A stretch of 5,052 nucleotides of DNA, from the NCBI GenBank assembly GCA_963640555.1, contig CAVHZB010000064.1, positions 1 through 5,052 of the forward strand, read 5' to 3'. A model generated the notes under the pieces. It worked only from the letters and a program-made list of their open reading frames with translations, was not told the DNA's origin and made no database searches. Positions 1 through 5,047 of the stretch are shown one piece after another; positions within the stretch are counted from its first letter, which is position 1; each line of letters begins with the position of its first letter. The DNA comes from F23-B02 sp963640555 (GTDB taxonomy: Bacteria > Bacillota > Clostridia > Oscillospirales > Oscillospiraceae). The translations under genes were made by a program, and so were the position numbers.

Positions 1-1009
1 CATAGTCGTTCATAAGAAGGGACCGTATGCTGACCCATGCCGAGAGGCCGCCGACTGTTGCTCGGCCGGCGCCGGAATCGGCGTTGATGTCAACATTCGT
101 ACCGCAGTTAGTTATGGCCGCACGCTGATCTGTAAATGCCGTGAGTCCACCTACGACCGTAACTTTGTCTGCATTTTTGACGCTAATGCTGCCTGAAGCG
201 GTGCAATTATCGATAACAGACGATGCGGTTCCGTTTGTGTTTACCTTTATGAAGCCGACGAGAGATGCCGCATAAACATTCTGCGCAGCTTCGGTCATGC
301 TGATGTTAACATCTGTGAGCTTTACATTTTTGATGGTAACGCCGTTGAGCGTATAGCCAAACAGACCTGCATAGCTCAGTGTGCTGTCGCTGATGGTCAT
401 ACCCGAGACGGTGTGACCTGCGCCGTCAAAATTGCCTGCGAACGCAAGAGAAGCCGAAGATCCGATCGGTGTCCACTCGCCTGTAAGGGCAATGTCGGAG
501 TCCAGCTTAATGTACTCACCTGCAAAGTTCGTGCCATCCGCGACCTGCTTCTGGAGATAGCGCAGACCTGCCTCACTCGAAATGAGGTAAGGATCGCTCT
601 GCGTACCTGTGCCGCCTGCAAATCCGGCAACGGCCTTGCCGAGAGCGTCATTCGCCGCGTTTATGATGCCGTAGGAGCTTTTCGTTGCACCGGAAACGGC
701 GTCAACGCCGTCGGTGCCGTTGTTCGCCTTTATCTGGTCAAGCAGCGCCGTCGCCTGTGCCCAGTAGGACTGTGTCTCCTTGTCGCCGACGGCCGATATA
801 TCCGATATTATAACGGATCCGTCATTTTCACTGAGAGTGACCGTTACGGTCACATCGCCCTTAAAGCCCTGCGCCGTGCCGGTATAGGTCCCGGGCAGAT
901 AGCTGTCATCCACCGCAGCCGCCAGAGCGCCCACGGGCATGAGCCCGAAAACCATCACCGCCGCGAGGAGCAGTGAAAGAGCTTTCATTCCGATAGTTCT
1001 TGCTTTCAT
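1..1009 (-). CDS. Secreted FMN-binding domain / GLUG-like beta-repeat protein (3' end outside window)
   Basis: Partial gene: 336 codons are visible and the frame runs off base 1. Seen: a basic start and hydrophobic stretch (residues 1-30) ending ALA-AA form a probable Sec signal peptide. Residues about 38-127 look like an FMN_bind domain and contain D103-A-V-S-G-A-T109, the ApbE-type flavinylation motif in which the Thr carries covalent FMN in known family members. From about 133 on, Gly/Asn/Thr-rich beta-strand repeats (GNFDGAGHTVSGM, YAGLFGYTLNGVTIKNV, VVGGLTAF, VGGLSAW) resemble GLUG/beta-helix surface proteins. The start at 1009 is chosen because AAGAAAGGA sits 6 bases upstream; Met8 is a weaker alternative. 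Inferred: an exported flavoprotein, perhaps an electron carrier or adhesin at the cell surface. The substrate is unknown, and any C-terminal anchor would lie outside the window. It is transcribed divergently from the transporter operon. Confidence 0.85.
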   Translation of the reverse strand, partial: MKARTIGMKALSLLLAAVMVFGLMPVGALAAAVDDSYLPGTYTGTAQGFKGDVTVTVTLSENDGSVIISDISAVGDKETQSYWAQATALLDQIKANNGTDGVDAVSGATKSSYGIINAANDALGKAVAGFAGGTGTQSDPYLISSEAGLRYLQKQVADGTNFAGEYIKLDSDIALTGEWTPIGSSASLAFAGNFDGAGHTVSGMTISDSTLSYAGLFGYTLNGVTIKNVKLTDVNISMTEAAQNVYAASLVGFIKVNTNGTASSVIDNCTASGSISVKNADKVTVVGGLTAFTDQRAAITNCGTNVDINADSGAGRATVGGLSAWVSIRSLLMNDY

Positions 1010-1035
1010 AAACTGTCCTTTCTTATATGTAGTCA

Positions 1036-1051
1036 GTTAGCATATGCTAAC
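1036..1051. promoter_or_regulatory. Perfect 16-bp palindrome, operator-like site 1
   Basis: GTTAGCATATGCTAAC is a perfect palindrome 27 bases before the start codon of the FMN-binding protein gene, just upstream of its ribosome binding site. The same GTTAGC-N4-GCTAAC pattern recurs at 1105-1120. Two copies with different centres but identical arms suggest a protein binding site rather than chance. The TTAGC/GCTAA arms loosely recall metal-dependent DtxR/MntR-type boxes, but that link is only a guess. If transcription starts near 1173, the site lies in the leader, where a bound repressor could act as a roadblock. Confidence 0.6.
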
Positions 1052-1101
1052 CGCAAAACAGACCGGTACGCAAGCAGCAGTCCGTCAGAGGAGGGGGGCT
1101 T

Positions 1102-1123
1102 CGAGTTAGCGGCTGCTAACTCG
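1102..1123. promoter_or_regulatory. 22-bp near-palindrome, operator-like site 2 (possible leader hairpin)
   Basis: The arms CGAGTTAGC and GCTAACTCG flank the 4-base centre GGCT. The inner GTTAGC-N4-GCTAAC equals site 1 apart from the central four bases. The two centres are 69 bp apart, both between the predicted start of transcription and the start codon of the flavoprotein gene. In RNA the 9-bp arms would also make a strong hairpin with a four-base loop, but no U-run follows, so it is not a terminator. Its role as an operator is inferred from the repetition. Confidence 0.55.
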
Positions 1124-1161
1124 TCTCTAAAAAATTTTGGAGTCCTCCAACGGGCTCAATT

Positions 1162-1178
1162 CATACCAAGTTCGTATG
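1162..1178. promoter_or_regulatory. 17-bp near-palindrome over the minus-strand transcription start
   Basis: CATACCAAGTTCGTATG has 8-base arms that match at 7 positions around one central base. It lies directly downstream of the TATAAT box of the minus-strand promoter and covers the expected start point near 1173. That is a classic position for a repressor operator; TetR-family sites often look like this. The binding protein is not identifiable from this window. Confidence 0.4.
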
Positions 1179-1179
1179 C

Positions 1180-1208
1180 ATTATAACCGAGGCTCAAAAA
1201 AATTTCAA
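1180..1208 (-). promoter_or_regulatory. Sigma-A promoter for the FMN-binding protein gene
   Basis: Reading the minus strand, TTGAAA (1203-1208) and a perfect TATAAT (1180-1185) are separated by exactly 17 bp. Transcription should start near 1173, giving a leader of about 164 bases before the start codon at 1009. The promoter is back to back with the transporter promoter, their -35 boxes being about 43 bp apart. Confidence 0.75.
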
Positions 1209-1251
1209 TAGTTTCTTGACGAAAATTTCCGCAATTTTTTTCATTACGGTA

Positions 1252-1279
1252 TTGACAACCGGAAATCCGGTGCTATAAT
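1252..1279 (+). promoter_or_regulatory. Sigma-A promoter with extended -10, for the T-box/trpXYZ operon
   Basis: A perfect TTGACA (1252-1257) and perfect TATAAT (1274-1279) are separated by 16 bp, and the -10 is extended by TGC (1271-1273). Transcription should begin near 1286, just before the first elements of the T-box leader. Such a near-consensus promoter fits an operon controlled mainly by termination in the leader. The spacer contains a perfect inverted repeat, listed separately. Confidence 0.85.
1258..1271. promoter_or_regulatory. Palindrome filling the -35/-10 spacer of the operon promoter
   Basis: ACCGGAAATCCGGT has perfect 6-base arms around AA and occupies 14 of the 16 spacer bases. 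A dimeric repressor bound here would block RNA polymerase, or a MerR-type activator could untwist the spacer, although 16 bp is shorter than the 19-20 bp spacers typical of MerR promoters. It suggests a second layer of control above the T-box. A chance palindrome cannot be excluded. Confidence 0.4.
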
Positions 1280-1285
1280 TGCACC

Positions 1286-1557
1286 ATCAAAACCAGTGAC
1301 GAAGAGTAGTAGTTCTGCAAAGCCGTCGTTTAAGAGAGCCGCGGGTGGTGTGATCGCGGTCGTCGGGGCAGTATGAATGGACTTCGGAGGGCGGCTTGAA
1401 AGGCTTTGCCGAGTAGATGCCGACGGGATCCCTCCCGTTATCAATCGGGGTGCGTATGATGGTACGCATAAGCGAGCGGACGCGAAAGCGTCAATTTGGG
1501 TGGTATCGCAGGAGTACAGCTCTTGTCCCATTTTCGGGACAGGCGGCTGTTTTTTTA
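1286..1557 (+). promoter_or_regulatory. T-box riboswitch, tRNA-Trp specific (UGG specifier)
   Basis: All T-box parts can be followed. Stem I opens with CGAAG (1300-1304) pairing CTTCG (1382-1386), then GAGTAGTAG of the specifier-loop/K-turn region, CTGC/GCAG (1315-1318 with 1368-1371), the AAGAGAG bulge motif (1332-1338), and CCGCG/CGCGG closing an apical GGTGGTG-like loop. On the 3' side, TGG (1378-1380) followed by a purine sits exactly where the specifier codon belongs, so the leader should read tRNA-Trp (anticodon CCA). Hairpins follow at 1423-1438 and 1451-1468, then stem III, GACGC-GAAA-GCGTC (1479-1492). The T-box core is TGGGTGGTATCGCA (1497-1510), a variant of the usual AGGGUGGNACCGCG, with the UGGN bulge for the tRNA end. 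Uncharged tRNA-Trp should favour the antiterminator and let transcription proceed. Confidence 0.9.
1516..1557 (+). terminator. Conditional terminator of the T-box leader
   Basis: ACAGC (1516-1520) pairs GCTGT (1546-1550) and TGTCCC (1524-1529) pairs GGGACA (1536-1541), with a small internal loop and the loop ATTTTC. A run of seven T begins at 1550. The 5' arm overlaps the sequence needed for the antiterminator, as expected for a transcriptional T-box switch. The structural gene starts 63 bases after the T-run. Confidence 0.9.
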
Positions 1558-1619
1558 TTTTAAAAACGGGCTCCCCTCCATCTGCACCCAAGAAACAAAA
1601 AATTTTGGAGGAAAAAACA

Positions 1620-2669
1620 ATGAAAAGCATCATCAAAAAGGCAATCGCGCTCGTATGCGCACTGACAATGGTATTCACTCTCTGCGCCTGCGGCAGCGAC
1701 GGCAGCGACGACAGCGCAAAAGTCTACAAGGTAGGCATATGCAACTATGTAGACGATGCGTCCCTTAACCAGATAGTCGAAAACATCCAGTCCCGCCTGA
1801 AGGAGATCGGCGACGAGAAGGGTGTGACCTTTGAGATCTCCTATGACAACTGCAATGCCGATGCGACCGTTATGGAGCAGATAATCTCCAACTTCATCGC
1901 CGACGGCGTTGACCTCATGATAGGCGTTGCAACTCCGGTAGCAATGCGCATGCAGGCCCTCACGGAGGATAACGGTATCCCCGTGGTGTTCTCCGCGGTC
2001 TCCGATCCCGTCGGTGCGGAGCTCGTTGAAAGCCTCGAAAAGCCGGGCGCGAATGTCACCGGCACGAGCGATTACCTCGACACCGCGGCCATCATGAACC
2101 TCATTTTTGCAAACGACCCCGACGCGAAGAAGATCGGTCTGCTGTACGATGTAGGTCAGGACTCCTCCGCCTCCGCGATAGAGGCCGCAAAGAAATACCT
2201 CAACGACAAGGGCATTGAGATAGTCGAGCACACCGGCTCCACCTCCGAGGAGATCATGCAGGCGGCACAGGCAATGGTAGCCGACGGCGTTGACGCGGTA
2301 TTCACTCCGACCGACAACTCCATCATGAAGGCAGAGCTTGCAATATACGAGACCTTCGCACAGGCCGGCATCCCCCACTACACCGGCGCCGACTCCTTCG
2401 CGCTCAACGGTGCATTCCTCGGCTACGGCGTTGACTACGCAAACCTCGGCGTTGAGACCGCAGACATGGTCGCCGAAATTCTCCTGAACGGTGCCGATCC
2501 CGCTACTCTGGCAGTAAAGACCTTCGATAACGGCACGGCCACGATAAACACCGAGATCTGCGCACAGCTCGGCTACGATTACGACGCAGTTGCGGCGGCG
2601 TTCCAGCCCTACTGCACCAAGATAAACACCATCACCACCGCTGAAAGCTTTGACGATGTTCAGCAGTGA
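1620..2669 (+). CDS. trpX: Tryptophan ABC transporter substrate-binding lipoprotein
   Basis: 349 residues. It binds the amino acid outside the membrane and delivers it to the permease. Seen: signal peptide with lipobox L21-C-A-C24, so Cys24 should be lipidated; a Ser/Asp-rich linker follows. The mature part begins VYKVGICNYVDDASL and carries VGVATPVAMRMQ-, VVFSAVSDPVGAELV- and GANVTGTSD-type segments typical of the COG2984 / ABC_sub_bind (PF04392) family, which has two Rossmann-like lobes. The length is usual for the family. The start at 1620 is set by GGAGG at 1607-1611; the reading frame stays open back to 1377, but that part is T-box RNA. Being the first gene after a UGG-specifier T-box, it is assigned to tryptophan. 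The family also binds other ligands, so specificity rests on the leader. It contains no Trp residue. Confidence 0.88.
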   Translation: MKSIIKKAIALVCALTMVFTLCACGSDGSDDSAKVYKVGICNYVDDASLNQIVENIQSRLKEIGDEKGVTFEISYDNCNADATVMEQIISNFIADGVDLMIGVATPVAMRMQALTEDNGIPVVFSAVSDPVGAELVESLEKPGANVTGTSDYLDTAAIMNLIFANDPDAKKIGLLYDVGQDSSASAIEAAKKYLNDKGIEIVEHTGSTSEEIMQAAQAMVADGVDAVFTPTDNSIMKAELAIYETFAQAGIPHYTGADSFALNGAFLGYGVDYANLGVETADMVAEILLNGADPATLAVKTFDNGTATINTEICAQLGYDYDAVAAAFQPYCTKINTITTAESFDDVQQ

Positions 2670-2697
2670 GCTTCCGATCGGAGAGGATTAAAAAATC

Positions 2698-3630
2698 ATG
2701 GATCTTGCAACGATACTGGGTCTCGGGCAGACGGCTCTTGAGCTCGGACTTATATGCTCCCTGACGGTGCTTGCACTGTATCTGAGCTACAGCATGCTCA
2801 ATGTGTGCGACCTGTCTACCGACGGCTGCTTCACTCTGGGCGCCGCGGTGGGCGCGGTAGTCGCCATCGCCGGTCACCCGTATCTTGCCCTCCCCGCGGC
2901 AATGGCTGCCGGCGTGTGCTCGGGCTTTATAACGGCGATACTTCAGACCAAGCTCGGCGTTGACAGCCTGCTGTCCGGCATAATCGTAAACACCGGTCTG
3001 TATTCAATAAATATTGCGGTAATGAGCGGCTCATCGCTGCTGAACATGAACAAGGTCGATACCGTGTTCTCGCTCATGAAGGAGCTTCTTAAGGATACGG
3101 TTTTTGCAAAGCAGTACAAGCTTGCCGTTGCTCTCATAGCGGTCATACTCGCGCTCGTGCTGCTCACGCTGTTTTTGAAGACCCGCCTCGGTCTTGCGAT
3201 ACGCGCCACCGGAAACAATCCCGATATGGTGCGCTCATCCTCGATAAACACGGCGTTCACGACCGTTATCGGTCTGTGCGTTGCCGGCTCGCTGACGGCG
3301 CTGTCCGGCTGCCTGCTGGCGCAGTCGCAGAAGGCTGTGGATATAAATATCGGCACAGGTATGGTGACGATCGCGCTGGCAGCGCTGCTCATAGGCGGCG
3401 TTATCATGGGCAGGGGCGGCATATTCTCCCGCGCCGTAGGCGTTGTACTCGGCTCGGTGCTGTTCCGCGTGGTCTACACGGTCGCGCTCAGGTTCGATAT
3501 GCCCGCATTCATGCTCAAGCTCATATCCTCGGTGATAGTCGTGCTTGCGATCTCCATACCTTATTTGAAAAAGCAGATGCCGATGATAAAGCGGCGCATG
3601 GCGCACGGAAAAGTGAAAGGCGGTGTGTGA
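2698..3630 (+). CDS. trpY: Tryptophan ABC transporter permease
   Basis: 310 residues of very hydrophobic protein, with about nine membrane segments (roughly 12-31, 43-59, 61-82, 90-110, 140-162, 185-209, 219-238, 242-263, 270-289). It matches the COG4120 / BPD_transp_2 (PF02653) permease family by the early CDLSTDGCFTLGAA motif, the cytoplasmic loop GLAIRATGNNPDMVRS (164-180) that should contact the ATPase, and IALAALLIGGVIMGRGGIF near 225-243. The C-terminus is basic (KRRMAHGKVKGG) and cytoplasmic by the positive-inside rule. It starts 28 bases after the binding-protein gene, with GGAGAGGA about 10 bases upstream of the ATG. It probably works as a dimer forming the channel. No Trp residue occurs, which is notable for a membrane protein of this size. 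Substrate assignment is inferred from the T-box. Confidence 0.88.
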   Translation: MDLATILGLGQTALELGLICSLTVLALYLSYSMLNVCDLSTDGCFTLGAAVGAVVAIAGHPYLALPAAMAAGVCSGFITAILQTKLGVDSLLSGIIVNTGLYSINIAVMSGSSLLNMNKVDTVFSLMKELLKDTVFAKQYKLAVALIAVILALVLLTLFLKTRLGLAIRATGNNPDMVRSSSINTAFTTVIGLCVAGSLTALSGCLLAQSQKAVDINIGTGMVTIALAALLIGGVIMGRGGIFSRAVGVVLGSVLFRVVYTVALRFDMPAFMLKLISSVIVVLAISIPYLKKQMPMIKRRMAHGKVKGGV

Positions 3631-3631
3631 T

Positions 3632-4417
3632 ATGCTCAAGCTCGATAAAATATCCAAGACCTTCAACCCCGGCACCGTCAATGAAAAATGCGCCATAAGG
3701 GAGCTTTCTCTTGATGTAAACGACGGCGACTTTATCACCATAATCGGCGCAAACGGCGCGGGCAAGTCGACCCTCTTTAACGCGATCGCCGGCAGCTTCT
3801 ACACCGACGGCGGCAGCATATACCTCGACGGCAAGGATATCACCTTCATGCCCGAGCACAGGCGTGCGCGCATGATAGGCAGACTGTTTCAGGACCCCAT
3901 GCGCGGCAGCGCGCCCGGCATGAGCATAGAGGAAAACCTCGCCATGGCGGCAAAAAGCGGCGGCTGGTTCTCTCACATCACAAAAGCCGACCGTGCGCTG
4001 TTCCGCGAAAAGCTCTCGCTTTTGGGCATGGGGCTTGAGGACAGGCTCACCCAGCCGGTCGGACTGCTCTCGGGCGGTCAGCGTCAGGCGCTGACGCTGC
4101 TTATGGCGACAATAGTTCCGCCGAAGCTCCTGCTGCTCGACGAGCACACGGCGGCGCTTGACCCCGGCACTGCGGAAAAGGTGCTGGAGCTGACAAAGAG
4201 CATCGTCGCCGAGCACAGGATAACCTGCATGATGATAACGCACAACATGCAGTCGGCGCTCGATCTCGGCAGCCGCACGCTGATGATGGACAGAGGAAAT
4301 ATAATCATGGATGTTTCCGGCACTCAGCGCGACGGCATGACCGTTCAGGACTTCCTCGACCGCTTCAAGGCCGGCTCCGGAAAAGCCCTCGACAACGACC
4401 GCATGCTCTTGAGCTGA
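3632..4417 (+). CDS. trpZ: Tryptophan ABC transporter ATP-binding protein
   Basis: 261 residues and complete as an ABC ATPase: Walker A GANGAGKST (39-47), Q-loop Gln87, signature LSGGQ (146-150), Walker B LLLLDE with D170 and E171, D-loop AALDP (174-178) and switch His204. It hydrolyses ATP at the inner face of the membrane to drive import through the adjacent permease. Family: COG1101-type partner of COG2984/COG4120 systems. The ATG at 3632, one base after the permease stop, is preferred because AAAGG lies 11 bases upstream; an in-frame GTG at 3623 overlaps the permease end but is too close to that site. The tight spacing suggests translational coupling. W112 (GGWFSH) is the only Trp in the whole transporter. 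A terminator follows 22 bases after the stop. Confidence 0.92.
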   Translation: MLKLDKISKTFNPGTVNEKCAIRELSLDVNDGDFITIIGANGAGKSTLFNAIAGSFYTDGGSIYLDGKDITFMPEHRRARMIGRLFQDPMRGSAPGMSIEENLAMAAKSGGWFSHITKADRALFREKLSLLGMGLEDRLTQPVGLLSGGQRQALTLLMATIVPPKLLLLDEHTAALDPGTAEKVLELTKSIVAEHRITCMMITHNMQSALDLGSRTLMMDRGNIIMDVSGTQRDGMTVQDFLDRFKAGSGKALDNDRMLLS

Positions 4418-4439
4418 CAGTTAAATTGAATAACAAGCC

Positions 4440-4474
4440 AAAACGACCATGGAGCATCGTCCACGGTCGTTTTT
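4440..4474. terminator. Bidirectional terminator between trpZ and the convergent regulator
   Basis: The arms ACGACC (4443-4448) and GGTCGT (4465-4470) are extended by flanking A/T pairs; after one A-C mismatch, TGGA pairs TCCA around the loop GCATCG. On the plus strand a five-T run then ATTTAT follows, making a strong terminator for the operon. On the minus strand four T follow, and the TAA stop of the regulator gene (4473-4475) overlaps the base of the hairpin, so it probably ends that transcript too. Confidence 0.88.
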
Positions 4475-4670
4475 ATTTATCCGTTCTTCCCAAAATATAA
4501 TCAACGCTTACATTATAGAAATCCGCAAGCTTTATCAGCGCGGCGCTCGGAATATCAAGCTCTCCGCTTTCATAGCGGGAGTATGTCGTCTGACCTACAC
4601 TCAGCAGCTCCGCTATCTGGCGCTGCTTGAGGTCTCTGTCCTCCCGCAAGTCGCGCAGTCGTTTGTACAT
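4473..4670 (-). CDS. Small XRE-family helix-turn-helix regulator
   Basis: 65 residues, almost wholly an HTH_3/XRE DNA-binding domain. The sequence runs MYKRLRDLREDRDLKQ, then the helix-turn-helix QRQIAELLSVGQTTYSRYESGELDIP (17-41) and the closing helices IKLADFYNVSVDYILGRTDK. It should bind DNA as a dimer through the SVGQTTYSRYE recognition helix. The start at 4670 is chosen because AGGGTGAT lies just upstream and the domain begins there; an upstream in-frame ATG at 4736 would run through two palindromic sites and add an unrelated leader. Those two sites, 26-67 bases before the start, make autoregulation likely. There is no extra sensory domain, so the signal is unknown. It converges on the transporter operon, and a functional link to tryptophan is not shown. 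Confidence 0.85.
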   Translation of the reverse strand: MYKRLRDLREDRDLKQRQIAELLSVGQTTYSRYESGELDIPSAALIKLADFYNVSVDYILGRTDK

Positions 4671-4695
4671 AGTATCACCCTGCACGATTGTATGA

Positions 4696-4712
4696 TATGC
4701 GAATATTGCATA
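4696..4712. promoter_or_regulatory. Operator-like site A upstream of the XRE regulator
   Basis: TATGCGAATATTGCATA, inside the larger inverted repeat ATATGC-N7-GCATAT (4695-4713). Read on the opposite strand, site B at 4721-4737 has the same sequence at 15 of 17 positions. It lies 26 bases before the regulator start codon, in the area where its promoter must be (a weak TACAAT -10 candidate is at 4687-4692, minus strand). Probably bound by the regulator itself. Confidence 0.55.
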
Positions 4713-4720
4713 TTGAATTT

Positions 4721-4737
4721 TATGCGGTATTCGCATA
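4721..4737. promoter_or_regulatory. Operator-like site B upstream of the XRE regulator
   Basis: On the minus strand this reads TATGCGAATACCGCATA, differing from site A at two central positions only. It is the core of a perfect inverted repeat with 10-base arms, ATTTTATGCG-N5-CGCATAAAAT (4717-4741). The centres of A and B are 25 bp apart, and the two sites face each other, as is common for paired XRE/Cro-type operators. Confidence 0.6.
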
Positions 4738-4763
4738 AAATATCGGTAAGGTATAAACCACTT

Positions 4764-4795
4764 CCCTTGCCTTCCCCTCGAGAGGAAGCCAAGGG
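4764..4795. repeat. 32-bp near-palindrome centred on CTCGAG
   Basis: The arm CCCTTGCCTTCCCCTC is mirrored by GAGAGGAAGCCAAGGG with only two mispaired positions around the centre at 4779/4780. It opens a 160-bp stretch without genes. It resembles the end of a small dispersed intergenic element, and part of it is repeated about 110 bp downstream. No transposase is present. It might also terminate transcription, but no T-run follows. Confidence 0.5.
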
Positions 4796-4821
4796 CAAAA
4801 GCTTTTCCGCGGTGCGTTACC
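4774..4821. repeat. Direct repeat unit, copy 1
   Basis: The pattern is CCCCTCGAG-A-GGAAGCC-AA-GGG, then CAAAAGCTTTT and ending in CGTTACC. Copy 2 at 4884-4924 has the same beginning and end with a shorter middle (41 against 48 bases). Both are in the same orientation. Together they look like a small non-coding repeat of the intergenic, MITE or REP type. Its family is not recognised. Confidence 0.5.
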
Positions 4822-4844
4822 GTGACAACGCAGCTAAACCAACT

Positions 4845-4859
4845 GCCACTGTTAGTGGC
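4845..4859. repeat. Perfect small hairpin between the two repeat copies
   Basis: GCCACT-GTT-AGTGGC has a 6-bp perfect stem and three-base loop. Another inverted pair, TGCGTT/AACGCA (4813-4832), lies just upstream. The stacked hairpins support a structured repeat element rather than coding sequence. Confidence 0.45.
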
Positions 4860-4883
4860 GCAATGCCCCTCGCGGCGAGCGAG

Positions 4884-4924
4884 CCCCTCGAGTGGAAGCC
4901 TTGGGTGAAAACTTTGTCGTTACC
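4884..4924. repeat. Direct repeat unit, copy 2
   Basis: CCCCTCGAGTGGAAGCC, then TTGGG, TGAAAACTTTG and TCGTTACC. It aligns with copy 1 throughout, with paired changes such as AA to TT and a 7-base contraction. The divergence suggests an old duplication or two members of a dispersed family inserted near each other. Confidence 0.5.
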
Positions 4925-4979
4925 ATCACCTCAGGGCAAAAAATGTATCGGTACAGGCTCGATTTAACTCCGAAAAGGC

Positions 4980-5008
4980 TTGTAATTAAAGGGTTCAGGT
5001 GCTAAAAT
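4980..5008 (+). promoter_or_regulatory. Probable sigma-A promoter for the gene starting at 5048
   Basis: TTGTAA (4980-4985) and TAAAAT (5003-5008) are separated by 17 bp, in an AT-rich stretch unlike the GC-rich repeat before it. Transcription should start near 5015, about 33 bases before the candidate start codon. Confidence 0.45.
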
Positions 5009-5047
5009 ATATTTTTGTGTTGAATTTTGATTAGGAGTTGAGTTTAA

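Noticed and set aside
413..976. 187-codon open frame on the plus strand
   Set aside because: It lies opposite the FMN-binding protein gene, has no domain sense, and its Arg/Cys-rich composition is typical of a shadow frame.
1129..1610. The string AAAAAATTTTGGAG present at both 1129-1142 and 1597-1610
   Set aside because: Low-complexity A/T run next to a purine-rich stretch; in the second place it simply includes the ribosome binding site. Most likely coincidence.
1377..1619. In-frame extension of the binding-protein gene to an ATG at 1377
   Set aside because: This stretch is the 3' part of the T-box leader and its terminator. The ribosome binding site, signal peptide and lipobox place the start at 1620.
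1560..2378. 272-codon open frame on the minus strand
   Set aside because: Antisense to the binding-protein gene; GC-rich codon use keeps the opposite frame open. It has no good ribosome binding site and no recognisable domain.
3623..3631. GTG start for the ATPase, overlapping the permease stop
   Set aside because: The purine-rich site AAAGG would be only two bases from the GTG; it fits the ATG at 3632 better, and the protein family normally begins at this point.
3521..4243. 240-codon open frame on the minus strand
   Set aside because: Antisense to the permease end and the ATPase gene, which has every ABC motif in order.
4671..4736. Upstream ATG extending the XRE regulator by 22 residues
   Set aside because: The extension covers both operator-like palindromes and shows no good ribosome binding site, while the inner ATG has AGGGTGAT.
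4764..4924. CRISPR array
   Set aside because: Only two diverged repeat copies of unequal length, with a 62-bp structured interval and no cas gene.
4449..4967. 172-codon open frame on the plus strand
   Set aside because: It runs antisense through the XRE gene, through the operators and into repeat sequence. The product has no domain.
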